From contig CALVAP010000015.1 in the NCBI GenBank assembly GCA_944325625.1, positions 36,412 through 100,411 of the forward strand: a stretch of DNA of 64,000 nucleotides, given 5' to 3'. Positions within the stretch are counted from its first letter, which is position 1. Each line of letters starts with the position of its first letter. Position numbers and translations under genes: made by a program. The stretch comes from Candidatus Gastranaerophilales bacterium. Lineage in GTDB: Bacteria; Cyanobacteriota; Vampirovibrionia; Gastranaerophilales; Gastranaerophilaceae. Of the stretch, positions 1-8,992 are shown one piece after another. Under the pieces are notes generated by a model. It was not told the origin of the DNA. It searched no databases and saw only the letters and a program-made list of their open reading frames with translations.

Positions 1-1525
1 TTCTGTAGTTATACAAAAGTTCGACCCTTATATAAATGTTGATCCGGGAACGATGAGTCCGTTTCAGCATGGAGAAGTTTTTGTAACGGATGATGGAGCA
101 GAAACTGATTTAGACTTAGGTCATTACGAGAGATTTACGGGAACAAATCTTGGTAAGATTAATAACGTCACCTCAGGAAGCGTATATCAGACAGTAATAA
201 AAAAAGAGAGAAGGGGAGATTATTTAGGGGCTACGGTTCAGACAATTCCTCATATTACAAACGAAATTAAATCAAGATTGAAGAAGGCAACAACTCAGTT
301 CAAGCCTGATTTTTTGATAGCAGAAATCGGGGGCACAATAGGAGATATTGAGGGATTACCTTTTATAGAGGCAATAAGACAATTTCGTTCGGAAGTGGGC
401 TTTGGAAACAGCATCTCAATCCATGTAACGCTTATACCATATTTACAAGCTGCAGGAGAGATGAAGACTAAACCATCCCAACATAGTGTTACAACTCTCA
501 GAAGTTATGGAATACAGCCTGAAATATTAGTTTGTAGAACGTCAAAATCTATTCCCAAAAAAGAAATTGAGAAGCTGGCGCTTTTCTGTTCTGTGCCCAA
601 GGAAGCAGTTATTGAGTGTAAAGACTTAAAGAGTATTTATGAAGTACCGTTGGCATTAGAGGAGCAAAATCTTGCATCTGTGGTACTGTCAAGATTACAA
701 ATGAAAGATAAAACACCAAAGCTTGAAGAGTGGAGAAAGCTTGTAGAAAAGATAAAAAACCCGCAAAAGACTTTTAATGTTGTTATAGCCGGTAAGTATA
801 CAAAGTTGAGTGATGCCTACATATCTGTTGTTGAATCATTAAAACACGCAGGTTATGCGCACAGTGCACAAATTAATATCAAATGGGTGTCTGCGGATGA
901 GTGTATAGATGAAGCAAAAGCAAAAGAAGCGATGAAAGATGCAGATGCACTTGTTGTTCCGGGCGGATTTGGAGTTAGAGGAATAGAAGGTAAGCTTAAT
1001 GTTATAAGAATAGCCAGAGAAAAGAATATTCCATTTTTAGGTCTGTGCCTGGGAATGCAGTGTGCAGTAATAGAGTATGCAAGAAATGTTGTTGGTTGGA
1101 AAGATGCGAATTCAACCGAATTTGAAGAGGGAACAACGCACCCTGTGATAGACCTTATGTTGGAGCAAAAGAATGTAGAGGGATATGGCGGAACGATGCG
1201 TTTAGGTCAATACGAATGTCGATTGACAAAAGGGACAAAGGCACAAAAAGCTTATGGAAAAGATGTTATTTTTGAGCGTCATAGACACAGATATGAAGTA
1301 AATCATGAGCTAAGAAAGCAAATATCTGATGCGGGATTAGTTTTTTCAGGCATGTCCCCTGATGGGATGCTAGCGGAAATAGTGGAACTTCCGCAAAATG
1401 ATTGGTTTGTGGCGTGTCAGTTTCATCCGGAGTTCAAATCCAGACCCGAAAAACCGCATCCGCTTTTTAAAGGTTTAATTTCTGCCGTTGACAAGCAGAA
1501 AAGTTCAAAAAATCAGGTTAAGTAA
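1..1525 (+). CDS. pyrG: CTP synthase, 5' end outside window
   Basis: Makes CTP from UTP, ATP and glutamine in the cytoplasm. The reading frame is open from base 2, well before the first in-window ATG at 53. The residues before that ATG (VVIQKFDPYINVDPGTMSP) are the conserved synthase-domain continuation, so the gene starts upstream of the window. The N-terminal amidoligase part carries HGEVFVTDDGAETDLDLGHYE. The C-terminal class I glutaminase has GGFGVRG, the nucleophile Cys in GLCLGMQ and the His-Glu pair in FHPE. About 507 residues are visible. It leads a same-strand run with gltD-like 35 bp downstream. Family assignment is certain. Confidence 0.97.
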   Translation, partial: SVVIQKFDPYINVDPGTMSPFQHGEVFVTDDGAETDLDLGHYERFTGTNLGKINNVTSGSVYQTVIKKERRGDYLGATVQTIPHITNEIKSRLKKATTQFKPDFLIAEIGGTIGDIEGLPFIEAIRQFRSEVGFGNSISIHVTLIPYLQAAGEMKTKPSQHSVTTLRSYGIQPEILVCRTSKSIPKKEIEKLALFCSVPKEAVIECKDLKSIYEVPLALEEQNLASVVLSRLQMKDKTPKLEEWRKLVEKIKNPQKTFNVVIAGKYTKLSDAYISVVESLKHAGYAHSAQINIKWVSADECIDEAKAKEAMKDADALVVPGGFGVRGIEGKLNVIRIAREKNIPFLGLCLGMQCAVIEYARNVVGWKDANSTEFEEGTTHPVIDLMLEQKNVEGYGGTMRLGQYECRLTKGTKAQKAYGKDVIFERHRHRYEVNHELRKQISDAGLVFSGMSPDGMLAEIVELPQNDWFVACQFHPEFKSRPEKPHPLFKGLISAVDKQKSSKNQVK

Positions 1526-1560
1526 ATAATAATAGTAAATAAAGATAAAGAGGTAATGAG

Positions 1561-2937
1561 ATGGAAAAAGTATCAAGACAACACCCAAAAGAACAAGATA
1601 AAATACAAAGACGCTCAAATTTTGATGCAGTAGAGGAGAATTTGACAGCAGAACAGGTAAAACTGGAAGCGTCAAGATGTTTGAGTTGTAAAAATGCCAG
1701 ATGTGTTCAGGGCTGTCCTGTAAATATAAATATACCGGGATTTATAAGTGCTTTGAAGGAGGATAATCTTGAAAAAGCAGGTGATGTAATAAGAGAAACC
1801 AGCTTGTTACCGTCTGTATGTGGAAGAGTCTGTCCGCAAGAGCGTCAGTGCGAAGGGAAATGCGTATTGGGAATAAAAGGCGAGCCGGTTGCTATTGGTG
1901 CATTGGAAAGATATGTAGGCGATAATACAGCAATGAAAATAGGTGAAATTAAGCCAACAGGTAAAAAAGTTGCAGTAGTCGGTTCTGGTTGTGCAGGGAT
2001 AACAGCAGCAGCGGACTTAAGAAAGGCAGGACACGAGGTTGTAGTGTTTGAAGCGTTGCATAAACTTGGCGGCGTATTAAGATATGGCATTCCACCGTTT
2101 AGACTTCCTCGAACAGTTTTAGATAGAGAAATAGATACATTAAAAAGCATTGGTGTAAAATTTGAAACGAACGTTATTGTTGGAAAATCGATAACAATTA
2201 ATCAACTTAAAGAAGATGGTTTTGATGCTATATTTATATGTTCAGGTGCCGGTTTGCCAAAGATGATGGGGATTCCGGGCGAAAATTTAAACGGAGTATA
2301 TTCGGCAAATGAATTTTTGACCAGAGTAAACCTAATGGGTGCGAACAAAGCAGAAACCCCGACCCCACTTCGAGTAGGCAAGAAAGCAGCAATAATTGGC
2401 GGAGGAAACGTAGCTATGGATGCTGCAAGAACAGCTGTAAGGGTAGGTTTTGAAGAGGTTTCAATTTTATATAGAAGAACAGAAGCCGAGCTTCCTGCGA
2501 GATTGGAAGAAATTCGTCACGCTAAAGAAGAAGGGGTTGCATTCAAATTTTTGCATGCACCTGCAGAAATATATGGCGAAGACGGATATGTAAAAGGCAT
2601 GAGGTTTGATATTATGGAGTTGGGAGAACCTGATGAATCAGGAAGAAGAAGACCAGTTCCGACCGGTAAGAGTGAAGACATGGACTTTGATACGGTAATA
2701 GTTGCACTTGGAACCGGACCAAATCCGATTATCCAAAAATCGGCAGAAAGCGAAGGATTAAAGATAGAGACAGACAGAAAAGGTTACATAGTTGTGCAAG
2801 AGGACACAAGAGAAACATCGCTGGAAAATGTATATGCAGGAGGCGATGTAGCACCGGTAGGTGAATCAAATGCTATAAATGCGATGGGAGCAGGAAAGAG
2901 AGCAGCAGCAGCGATTAATGAACTTCTTGCCCAATAA
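1561..2937 (+). CDS. gltD: Glutamate synthase small-subunit-like NADPH oxidoreductase
   Basis: Flavin- and Fe-S-dependent NAD(P)H oxidoreductase of the GltD/GltA-like family. The N-terminal Fer4_20 region has the cysteine cluster CLSCKNARCVQGCP and a second set VCGRVCPQERQCEGKC. An FAD-binding Rossmann motif (VVGSGCAGITAA) follows near residue 140 and an NADP-binding one (IIGGGNVAMDAARTA) near residue 280. The C-terminal GGDVA motif is present. At 458 residues it matches the stand-alone (homotetrameric-type) class. No large glutamate synthase subunit is in the window, so the partner, or an alternative Nfn-like role, is open. The upstream AAAGAGG supports the ATG at 1561. Confidence 0.88.
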   Translation: MEKVSRQHPKEQDKIQRRSNFDAVEENLTAEQVKLEASRCLSCKNARCVQGCPVNINIPGFISALKEDNLEKAGDVIRETSLLPSVCGRVCPQERQCEGKCVLGIKGEPVAIGALERYVGDNTAMKIGEIKPTGKKVAVVGSGCAGITAAADLRKAGHEVVVFEALHKLGGVLRYGIPPFRLPRTVLDREIDTLKSIGVKFETNVIVGKSITINQLKEDGFDAIFICSGAGLPKMMGIPGENLNGVYSANEFLTRVNLMGANKAETPTPLRVGKKAAIIGGGNVAMDAARTAVRVGFEEVSILYRRTEAELPARLEEIRHAKEEGVAFKFLHAPAEIYGEDGYVKGMRFDIMELGEPDESGRRRPVPTGKSEDMDFDTVIVALGTGPNPIIQKSAESEGLKIETDRKGYIVVQEDTRETSLENVYAGGDVAPVGESNAINAMGAGKRAAAAINELLAQ

Positions 2938-2952
2938 TAGAAAGAGGTGCAA

Positions 2953-4188
2953 ATGGAACTCGATATTATAAAAAGTACGGATTCAGAGGTTGCAGAGCTT
3001 ATTGAAAAAGAGCTTGAGCGGCAGAGAAATACGTTGGAATTGATAGCCAGCGAGAATTTTACATCGAAAGCTGTAATGGCGGCTTGCGGGACTGTACTGA
3101 CTAATAAATACGCAGAAGGTAAACCGCATAAAAGGTTTTATAACGGATGTGAAAATGTAGATGCAATAGAAGAACTGGCTCAGAAACGTTGTTGTGAGTT
3201 GTTTGGAGTTGAGCATGCAAATGTGCAGCCACATTCCGGAGCGCAGGCGAATATGGCAGTTTTTCTTTATGCATTAAAGCCCGGTGATACGGTTTTGGGG
3301 ATGGACTTATCGAATGGCGGACATTTAAGCCATGGCTCGCCGGTTAATTTTTCGGGGATGTATTTTAACATTGTAAGCTATGGAGTTAATGAGAATGGCG
3401 AAATAGATTACGAAGACGTTGAGAAAAAAGCACTTGAGTGCAAGCCCAAAATGATAATTTGTGGAGCATCTAACTATTCCAAGATAATAGACTTTAAGCG
3501 GTTTAAAGAAATAGCAGATAAAGTAGGCGCATATTTAATGGCGGATATAGCGCATATAGCAGCGTTAGTAGCGACGGGTGAGCATCCTTCGCCAGCAGAA
3601 TATGCTGATTTTGTAACGACAACGACGCATAAAACGCTGAGAGGTCCAAGGGGCGGTATAGTGATGTGCAAACAAGAGCACGCCTTGGGCATAGATAAGG
3701 CTGTTTTTCCGGGGATACAAGGCGGTCCTTTAGAGCACATAATAGCTGCAAAAGCGGTTGCACTAAAAGAGGCACTAAAACCTGAGTTTAAAGAGTATGC
3801 AAAGCAGATTATAAAAAATGCTAAAGCACTTGCAGATTCACTTATGTCTAATGGAATGGATATTATTGGCAATGGTACGGAAAATCACTTGATGACGTTA
3901 GATTTAAGAAAATATGGAAAAACAGGAAAAGATATAGCAAATGTGTTGGAGGAAGTTGGAATAACCGCAAACAAAAACACGGTGCCCAATGACCCGCAAA
4001 GTCCTTTTGTAACCAGTGGAATAAGACTTGGTGTTCCTGCTTTGACAACACGTGGTTTGAAAGAAGATGATATGAAAGAAGTTGGCGAGATTATAGCTTT
4101 GGCAGTATTGAATTCAGATGACAAAGAAAAGCTTGCGCAGTTGCGAGAACGTTCTCAAAAACTTTGTGACAAGTATCCTTTATATTAA
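2953..4188 (+). CDS. glyA: Serine hydroxymethyltransferase
   Basis: PLP enzyme converting serine plus tetrahydrofolate to glycine and methylene-THF. It has the family signature around the PLP lysine, [14 protein letters not shown], near residue 227, plus ELIASENF near the N terminus and NGCENVD. Length of about 411 residues is normal. The frame could begin two codons earlier at a GTG (2947), but AAAGAGG at 2941-2947 is correctly spaced only for the ATG at 2953, so I take that start. It lies 15 bp after the gltD-like gene and 12 bp before the wecA-like gene, probably in one operon. The one-carbon link to fmt in the same run fits. Confidence 0.96.
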   Translation: MELDIIKSTDSEVAELIEKELERQRNTLELIASENFTSKAVMAACGTVLTNKYAEGKPHKRFYNGCENVDAIEELAQKRCCELFGVEHANVQPHSGAQANMAVFLYALKPGDTVLGMDLSNGGHLSHGSPVNFSGMYFNIVSYGVNENGEIDYEDVEKKALECKPKMIICGASNYSKIIDFKRFKEIADKVGAYLMADIAHIAALVATGEHPSPAEYADFVTTTTHKTLRGPRGGIVMCKQEHALGIDKAVFPGIQGGPLEHIIAAKAVALKEALKPEFKEYAKQIIKNAKALADSLMSNGMDIIGNGTENHLMTLDLRKYGKTGKDIANVLEEVGITANKNTVPNDPQSPFVTSGIRLGVPALTTRGLKEDDMKEVGEIIALAVLNSDDKEKLAQLRERSQKLCDKYPLY

Positions 4189-4200
4189 AGAGGCAGAAAA

Positions 4201-5238
4201 ATGACGCTTTTACAATTATCAGATGCTCATATAGTAGGAACAATTATTTCGTATTTGCTTGGGGTTTTTATAGTCCCGTTGGTCATTTCTTTTTCAAAGA
4301 AGAAGGGGCTGGTAGACAATCCCGGTGAAAGAAAAATACATGACCATCCAGTCTCAAGGCTTGGAGGTGTTTCTATTTGGGTTAGCACTATGCTTACTTT
4401 TTTAGTGTTAGTAATTTTGAGTTTTTATCCAAAAGGTTCGTTGCTTTCAGGGATTTTGTTGGGCGGATCATTGATGTTCTTTTTAGGACTCGTGGATGAT
4501 GTATATTGTCTTAATGCTAAATTCAAATTGCTTATACAGGTTTCTATTGCGACGATAGTGTATTTGTTGGGGATAAGAATAGATACAATTTATAATCCCT
4601 TTGGGGATTTGATTCAGTTGAATATGTTGATTTCATACATTCTTACAATACTATGGATTGTTGGGATAAGCAATGCAGTTAATTTTATAGACGGTATAGA
4701 CGGTTTGGCGGGCTCGATAATAACAATAAGTGCAGTTACATTGGGAGTTATATCGGTTACGGTTGCGCCAACTAATGTTTCGTCTTTGATTGCCTTCATT
4801 TTAGCAGGTTCAATGCTTGCGTTTTTGACATATAATTTTAATCCGGCAAAGATTTTTATGGGAGATTCCGGTGCGCTTTTTGGCGGATTTATGCTGGCGG
4901 TTTTGTCTATAACGGGCGTGATAAACAATGATACAATTGCAATGTATGTTCCAATATTAATTTTATCAGTACCGATTATGGATATTACGTTTTCAAGTCT
5001 GAGGAGAATTGCAAAAGGGAAATCACCATTTGTTGCGGATAGTGAGCATATTCATCATAAACTGTTGCATGCCGGATTGTCGCAGAACAAAACGGTTCTT
5101 GTTTTGGCAATAGTAGCAATAATTTCAGGTGCTTTGGCATCGCTTGTAATCAATACATCAATCCTTAAATACTTCTTGTATGCGGTGGCTGTGTCTGTTA
5201 TATTATTGTTGTTGAGTTTTTTCGCGAAACAGAAGTAA
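4201..5238 (+). CDS. wecA: Undecaprenyl-phosphate sugar-1-phosphate transferase (WecA/TagO/MraY family)
   Basis: Polytopic membrane enzyme that transfers a HexNAc-1-phosphate (typically GlcNAc-1-P) from the UDP-sugar to undecaprenyl phosphate, the first step of surface glycan assembly. Family signatures are KIHDHPVSRLGG near residue 45, the acidic GLVDD near residue 100, NFIDGIDGLAG near residue 155, IFMGDSGALFGG near residue 217 and a C-terminal SEHIHHKL. About ten hydrophobic segments are visible. AAAGAGG precedes the ATG. The HIHH-type ending favours WecA/TagO over MraY. The sugar specificity cannot be read from sequence. Confidence 0.9.
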   Translation: MTLLQLSDAHIVGTIISYLLGVFIVPLVISFSKKKGLVDNPGERKIHDHPVSRLGGVSIWVSTMLTFLVLVILSFYPKGSLLSGILLGGSLMFFLGLVDDVYCLNAKFKLLIQVSIATIVYLLGIRIDTIYNPFGDLIQLNMLISYILTILWIVGISNAVNFIDGIDGLAGSIITISAVTLGVISVTVAPTNVSSLIAFILAGSMLAFLTYNFNPAKIFMGDSGALFGGFMLAVLSITGVINNDTIAMYVPILILSVPIMDITFSSLRRIAKGKSPFVADSEHIHHKLLHAGLSQNKTVLVLAIVAIISGALASLVINTSILKYFLYAVAVSVILLLLSFFAKQK

Positions 5239-5250
5239 TAGGAATGAGAA

Positions 5251-5826
5251 ATGGCTATAAAAAAGATTGTAAAATACGGAGATGATTTTCTAAGACAACC
5301 TTCAAAAGAGGTTCATAAAGTATCGAAAAAGGTACAGGATTTAATCCGTGATTTGCTAGATACGATGTATGCGAGCAATGGAGTAGGTTTGGCAGCTCCT
5401 CAGATTGGAGAACATTTAAGGGTATTCGTTATTGATACTTCGACAAATGATGAACCGCTTAACCCTATAGTTTTTATAAATCCTAAAATAATAAAGAAAT
5501 CAGGTGCAGTGGTTAGTCATGAAGGTTGTTTGAGCTTTCCGGAAGCATATACTGATGTTAGAAGATACAAAAATGTCATGGTGAAAGCTCTTGATAGACA
5601 TGGAAAACCCTTTGTATTGGAGGCAAAAGATGGAAGTCTTTTGGCAAGAGCAATACAGCATGAGTTTGATCATTTGGAAGGTATTTTGTTTATAGACCAT
5701 GTGAGAAACAGATTTGAAGCAGATAAAGTTTTAATGGAGCATGGATTGCCGCCGGTAGAGGAAGATAAATTATTGGACGAGGCGGAGATGGAAGAAATGT
5801 TAAAAGAGGACGGTACTGTTGATTAA
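5251..5826 (+). CDS. def: Peptide deformylase
   Basis: Metallo-enzyme that removes the formyl group from nascent N-terminal methionine. All three family motifs are present: GVGLAAPQIG, EGCLSFP (metal-binding Cys) and HEFDHLEG (two metal-binding His plus the catalytic Glu). Length is 191 residues with a short acidic tail. It overlaps the start of fmt by 8 bases, the classic def-fmt pair whose products act at opposite ends of the formylation cycle. The ATG is preceded by AGGAATGAG. Confidence 0.97.
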   Translation: MAIKKIVKYGDDFLRQPSKEVHKVSKKVQDLIRDLLDTMYASNGVGLAAPQIGEHLRVFVIDTSTNDEPLNPIVFINPKIIKKSGAVVSHEGCLSFPEAYTDVRRYKNVMVKALDRHGKPFVLEAKDGSLLARAIQHEFDHLEGILFIDHVRNRFEADKVLMEHGLPPVEEDKLLDEAEMEEMLKEDGTVD

Positions 5827-6760
5827 GGTAGTATTTTTAGGAACGCCAAAAATAGCAGTCAAGTCGTTGGAGTATTTAATAAATTCACCGGAAATAGAAG
5901 TCTGTGCTATAGTAACACAGCAGGATAAGCCTTGCGGACGAGGTCACAAGCTTAGTTGTCCGCCGGTAAAAGAGATAGCACAAAAGTACGGAATAGAAGT
6001 CCTCCAGCCAAAATCGATTAGAAAAGAACCCGAAATTATAGCAAAATTGAAGTCAAAGGAGCCTGATTTCTTTGTAACATTTGCGTTCGGGCAAATTTTA
6101 TCGCAAGAAGTTTTAGATATACCAAAATATGCAACAGTGAACCTGCATGCATCATTGTTGCCAAAATATAGAGGCGCCAATCCTATCCAGCGCTGTATAT
6201 ACAACGGTGATAGCATAACCGGTATAACCACCATGATTACGGTCTTAGAGCTGGATGCCGGTGATATTTGTATGTGTGAAGAAATTGAGATATTACCGAG
6301 AATGACAGATATGGAACTGGCTGAAATTATTTCAGAAAAATCTCCAAAAATGATAGAGGAAACTCTAAAAGGTCTTAAAACAGGTAGCCTGACGCCCCAA
6401 AAACAGGATGAAACTCAAGTTACCTTTGCAAATAAGTTCATAAAACAGGATGGAAAGATAGATTTTGATAAAACTGCAAGGGAAATAGTAAATCAGATAA
6501 GAGCTATGTATTCTTGGCCAAATGCTTATACATATTACAAAAATAAGATGATAAAGATATTAAAGGCACAAGCAATTCCATATGAAGGTTGTGAAAATGC
6601 AGCAGCTGTAATATCAGTGAATAAAGAAGGAATAGAGGTTTGTGCCGGCGGTGATAAGCTCTTAATAGAGCTGGTAAAACCTGAAGGTAAAGGGTTAATG
6701 AGTGCATATTCGTGGGCAAACGGTTCAGGAATTAAGGCAGGAGACAAGTTTGGAGAGTAG
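5819..6760 (+). CDS. fmt: Methionyl-tRNA formyltransferase
   Basis: Formylates Met-tRNAfMet using 10-formyl-THF. The N-terminal formyltransferase fold begins KVVFLGTPKIA. The catalytic region NLHASLLPKYRGANPIQR lies near residue 108 and LDAGDI near residue 143. A C-terminal tRNA-binding domain follows. Length is 313 residues. The start is TTG inside the end of def, with AAAGAGGA about nine bases upstream, and the codon usage is continuous from there. The overlap suggests translational coupling with def. It ends in TAG one base before the aroH start. Confidence 0.95.
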   Translation: MIKVVFLGTPKIAVKSLEYLINSPEIEVCAIVTQQDKPCGRGHKLSCPPVKEIAQKYGIEVLQPKSIRKEPEIIAKLKSKEPDFFVTFAFGQILSQEVLDIPKYATVNLHASLLPKYRGANPIQRCIYNGDSITGITTMITVLELDAGDICMCEEIEILPRMTDMELAEIISEKSPKMIEETLKGLKTGSLTPQKQDETQVTFANKFIKQDGKIDFDKTAREIVNQIRAMYSWPNAYTYYKNKMIKILKAQAIPYEGCENAAAVISVNKEGIEVCAGGDKLLIELVKPEGKGLMSAYSWANGSGIKAGDKFGE

Positions 6761-6761
6761 C

Positions 6762-7130
6762 ATGGGAATTGTTGCAATACGAGGAGCTATAACTGTAGAT
6801 GAAAATACGCAAGAAGCAATAAAAAATGCGACAGTAGAGTTATTTCAAGAAGTAATGTCACAAAATAAGCTGCAAACTGAAGATGTTTTGTACATAAACT
6901 TTTCAGCGACGAAAGATATAACAAAAGTTTATCCTGCAAAATTCATAAGAACTGAACTTGGGATTTCGACAATACCAATGATGTGCTACCAAGAAATGGG
7001 AGTAGAAGGGTCTTTGCAGATGTGCCTCAGATTATTAATTGTAGTAAATACAATTAATGACAAATATAAAGTGAAGCATGTTTATTTAAAAGGGGCAAAA
7101 GTTTTGCGCCCGGATATTGCCAACAGTTAA
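6762..7130 (+). CDS. aroH: Monofunctional chorismate mutase, AroH class
   Basis: Converts chorismate to prephenate on the way to Phe and Tyr. Length is about 122 residues with the AroH-type (not AroQ) signatures: the N-terminal IRGAITVDENT supplying an active-site Arg, the central MGVEGSLQMCLR with the conserved Glu and Arg, and the C-terminal VYLKGAKVLRPD. The frame extends 60 bases upstream into fmt, but the ATG at 6762 has TGGAGAG eleven bases before it and starts exactly at the conserved N terminus. It is the last gene of the pyrG-to-aroH run. The aroC, aroK and aroB genes lie at 27.5-30.3 kb. Confidence 0.93.
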   Translation: MGIVAIRGAITVDENTQEAIKNATVELFQEVMSQNKLQTEDVLYINFSATKDITKVYPAKFIRTELGISTIPMMCYQEMGVEGSLQMCLRLLIVVNTINDKYKVKHVYLKGAKVLRPDIANS

Positions 7131-7140
7131 GCTATTCTAT

Positions 7141-7164
7141 AAAAAAATAGGGGCATAAGCCCCT
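7141..7164 (-). terminator. GC hairpin with T-run on the minus strand
   Basis: AGGGGC-ATAA-GCCCCT forms a strong stem at 7149-7164, next to seven As at 7141-7147. Read on the minus strand this is stem followed by a T-run, a normal intrinsic terminator. On the plus strand, where aroH ends 18 bases earlier, there is no T-run, so it is a poorer terminator for that operon. The orientation therefore hints at a minus-strand transcript arriving from 7165-7400. Confidence 0.55.
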
Positions 7165-7397
7165 AGCTGTCTGGAATTAAGAATAGTTGGAAGTATGAAA
7201 AAGATTAATTATATATAACAATATTTTAGGTGTTAGTGCAATTACCCAGTGGTTTATAGTTAAATTGCTCTTTAGGCTAGCTCTAGCGACCAAACTAAAA
7301 TAGTGCCTGTAAAGAATAAGTGTATACTTTGCACTAATTGCGAAACGTAATAAATAAAAGGATTTTGAGCCATTGTTAATAAACTTAATATTAGTAC
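7165..7397 (-). other. Gene-free stretch with inverted repeats; possible structured RNA
   Basis: No convincing coding sequence. A 75-codon minus-strand frame begins with TTG and has no protein-like composition. TTAGTGCAA at 7233-7241 is matched by its inverse TTGCACTAA at 7329-7337, and a smaller GCTAG/CTAGC hairpin lies between them. A minus-strand TTGTCA-17-TATTAA promoter can be drawn just upstream (7376-7404), and the hairpin plus T-run at 7141-7164 would end the transcript. This fits a non-coding RNA, but nothing identifies a family. Confidence 0.25.
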
Positions 7398-7426
7398 TTG
7401 ACAAAAAAATATATATGTTGCATAAT
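7398..7426 (+). promoter_or_regulatory. Promoter for the 7493 gene
   Basis: A perfect TTGACA (7398-7403), a 17-base spacer and CATAAT (7421-7426). The expected start near 7433 gives a leader of about 60 bases. It is one of the best sigma-70 type promoters in the window. Confidence 0.75.
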
Positions 7427-7492
7427 GAAAGTGTTGAATGAAGTGTAAATAAAACACTTAATCAAAACAAAAGAGAACTTGGTAGAAAGAAA

Positions 7493-7855
7493 ATGAAAGT
7501 AAATGCAATAACTAACAATAGAATAGAAAATAAAAGAACATTCAGAGGATATTCTGACCCTGGAGTGTATGCATTCAGCTCACAGTTTGGTTCAGCAAAA
7601 GACGCAGAAAAGTTCTTAAAATCTGTTAGAGCAGCAAAAAGACAAGATGCGGTATCAACAAACTTTATAACCGCTTTTATAAATAAACTGACACTCGCAG
7701 GTGAAATTCTTGGATTTCGTAATCTAAGAGAGGCAGCAGAGATAATGCAAACACCTGAACACAAAGCAATCGTAGCAAAGATAGACAAGGGCGTAGATGC
7801 AATGCTCGAAGCTACAGGCTACAGCAGTTCTAAGGCAATAAACTTAGTCGCATAA
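7493..7855 (+). CDS. Unknown small protein, 120 aa
   Basis: Not recognised. A soluble, mostly helical-looking 120-residue protein with a basic N terminus (MKVNAITNN, then KRTFRGYSD near residues 14-22). No signal peptide or membrane segment. It has its own strong promoter at 7398 and its own terminator at 7905, so it is a well-defined single-gene unit and probably well expressed. The short aromatic-Gly motif TFRG near the N terminus resembles AFKG in the unknown protein at 54.1 kb. Function cannot be inferred. Confidence 0.75.
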   Translation: MKVNAITNNRIENKRTFRGYSDPGVYAFSSQFGSAKDAEKFLKSVRAAKRQDAVSTNFITAFINKLTLAGEILGFRNLREAAEIMQTPEHKAIVAKIDKGVDAMLEATGYSSSKAINLVA

Positions 7856-7904
7856 CATTTATAACACAATGACCATATAGCACGAAATCAAAATAATAAG
7901 CATC

Positions 7905-7932
7905 ACCATAACGAGAGTTATGGTTTTTTTTT
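7905..7932 (+). terminator. Intrinsic terminator after the 7493 gene
   Basis: ACCATAAC-GAGA-GTTATGGT stem followed by a run of nine Ts. Confidence 0.85.
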
Positions 7933-7943
7933 AGATTAACAAC

Positions 7944-7973
7944 AATGCGAAAGTTTAGAAAAACTTTCGCATT
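7944..7973 (-). terminator. Hairpin after the prepilin gene
   Basis: A 13-bp stem, AATGCGAAAGTTT paired with AAACTTTCGCATT, 19 bases beyond the stop of the minus-strand prepilin. The T-run is weak, so termination efficiency is uncertain. Confidence 0.55.
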
Positions 7974-7991
7974 AAAACAAAAAGAGAGAGG

Positions 7992-8791
7992 TTAATAGTT
8001 CATCGCCCCTTCTTCAAGCACCCGACCGGTGCATTTTGCTGCTTCGCCCCCCCAAATGTTTTTTCCATCTCTATTAACAATCTCAGTGGTACAGAGTGGT
8101 GAACTCGGGTTATTGTTCCAGTAGTCGGGATCATAGCCCTGATATTTAGCATATAATTTTGAGCCATAAGGCATAACAGTACCTTGCGCTACACCGTTTT
8201 GGTTATATGCTGCTATCTCAAATTCAAAAATATCTCTACCCCACTGATTAGGACCTTTTTTGCCGTTGATATCAGTTGTAATAAAGGGACCATGATATCC
8301 CCACGCCATTCCGTCCGCAGTAACAAAAACTTGGGACTCTGTACTTAGTATTGGACCTCCGTTTTCATTTAACTCAACACAATCTTCCCAGTTGTTGCTA
8401 TTACAAGTTTTAACAACTTTCATATATTTATTTATAATAATGGGCCAATTTTTTACCGAATCATCATAGTGATCTAGGTTATCTATTAATTGTTCTTCAT
8501 CATGTATAGCCAAAGATATGACATTAGAAACAGTAGAATAGGCTTTTTTAAGTCCAGTAACATAAGGATGTTTTTGATACTTAGAAACAAGAGTAGGGAT
8601 AGTCATAGCAGCAATGACACCGATAATGGTTAAAGTGATAAGAGTTTCAGCCAAGGTAAAAGCACGCTTAGTGTGATGCCCAAAAAGCCTAAAAGCCTTA
8701 TTAGAAGCTAACTTCTGGGGAGGGGGGGGGCGCTTAGCGGCACAGTTTGTGCGATTTCGACATTTTTAACTATGTAGCTGTCAAAATTCAT
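7992..8791 (-). CDS. Type IV prepilin-like protein, out of frame with its start at a C9 tract
   Basis: The body has a prepilin signal, KRAFTLAETLITLTIIGVI, with F+1, E+5 and a hydrophobic helix, then about 200 residues rich in Asn/Trp/Gly and four or five Cys, typical of a surface pseudopilin. In this frame the only start near it is a TTG inside the signal (8654), with no ribosome-binding site. Upstream at 8791 an ATG follows a strong TAGGAGG and opens a 27-codon frame (MNFDSYIVKNVEIAQ...) that stops at 8708. A run of nine Cs on the coding strand (8722-8730) lies between. One extra C, or two fewer, would join the leader to the prepilin through PPPQKLASNKAFRLFGHHTKR. The gene is therefore OFF as sequenced: phase variation, a mutation or a homopolymer error. 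Confidence 0.7.
8722..8730 (-). repeat. Poly-C (plus-strand G9) tract in the prepilin leader
   Basis: Nine consecutive Gs on the plus strand, followed after one base by four more on its other side, in a genome of roughly one-third GC. The tract lies inside the coding leader of the prepilin and sets its frame, which is the arrangement of contingency loci that vary by slipped-strand mispairing. Confidence 0.8.
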
Positions 8792-8834
8792 AAAATATTG
8801 CCTCCTATAATTATGTACATATCCAACATATATG

Positions 8835-8863
8835 ATTTTACAAAATTATGGAATAAATTGCAA
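8835..8863 (-). promoter_or_regulatory. Promoter for the prepilin gene
   Basis: On the minus strand, TTGCAA (8863-8858), a 17-base spacer and TAAAAT (8840-8835). The expected start near 8828 lies about 37 bases before the ATG at 8791, with TAGGAGG between. This supports 8791, not 8654, as the true start. Confidence 0.55.
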
Positions 8864-8910
8864 TAAATTTTACAGAAACTTGGTGGGGTAGATTGCAAAT
8901 TAAGGTATCA

Positions 8911-8940
8911 AAAATAAAAGCTGTATCTGAATGATACAGC
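8911..8940 (-). terminator. Terminator after the 8993 gene
   Basis: GCTGTATC-ATTCA-GATACAGC stem (8920-8940) read on the minus strand, followed by a T-rich tail, about 50 bases beyond the stop of the small minus-strand gene. Confidence 0.7.
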
Positions 8941-8992
8941 GAAAAAAGGAGTGGACTATGAGTTTTGAAATTAGCTAGAATTAGTGTATTGG

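Noticed and set aside
7177..7404. 75-codon minus-strand reading frame
   Set aside because: TTG start without a ribosome-binding site, and hydrophobic/basic composition typical of AT-rich non-coding DNA. A structured RNA is more likely if anything is transcribed.
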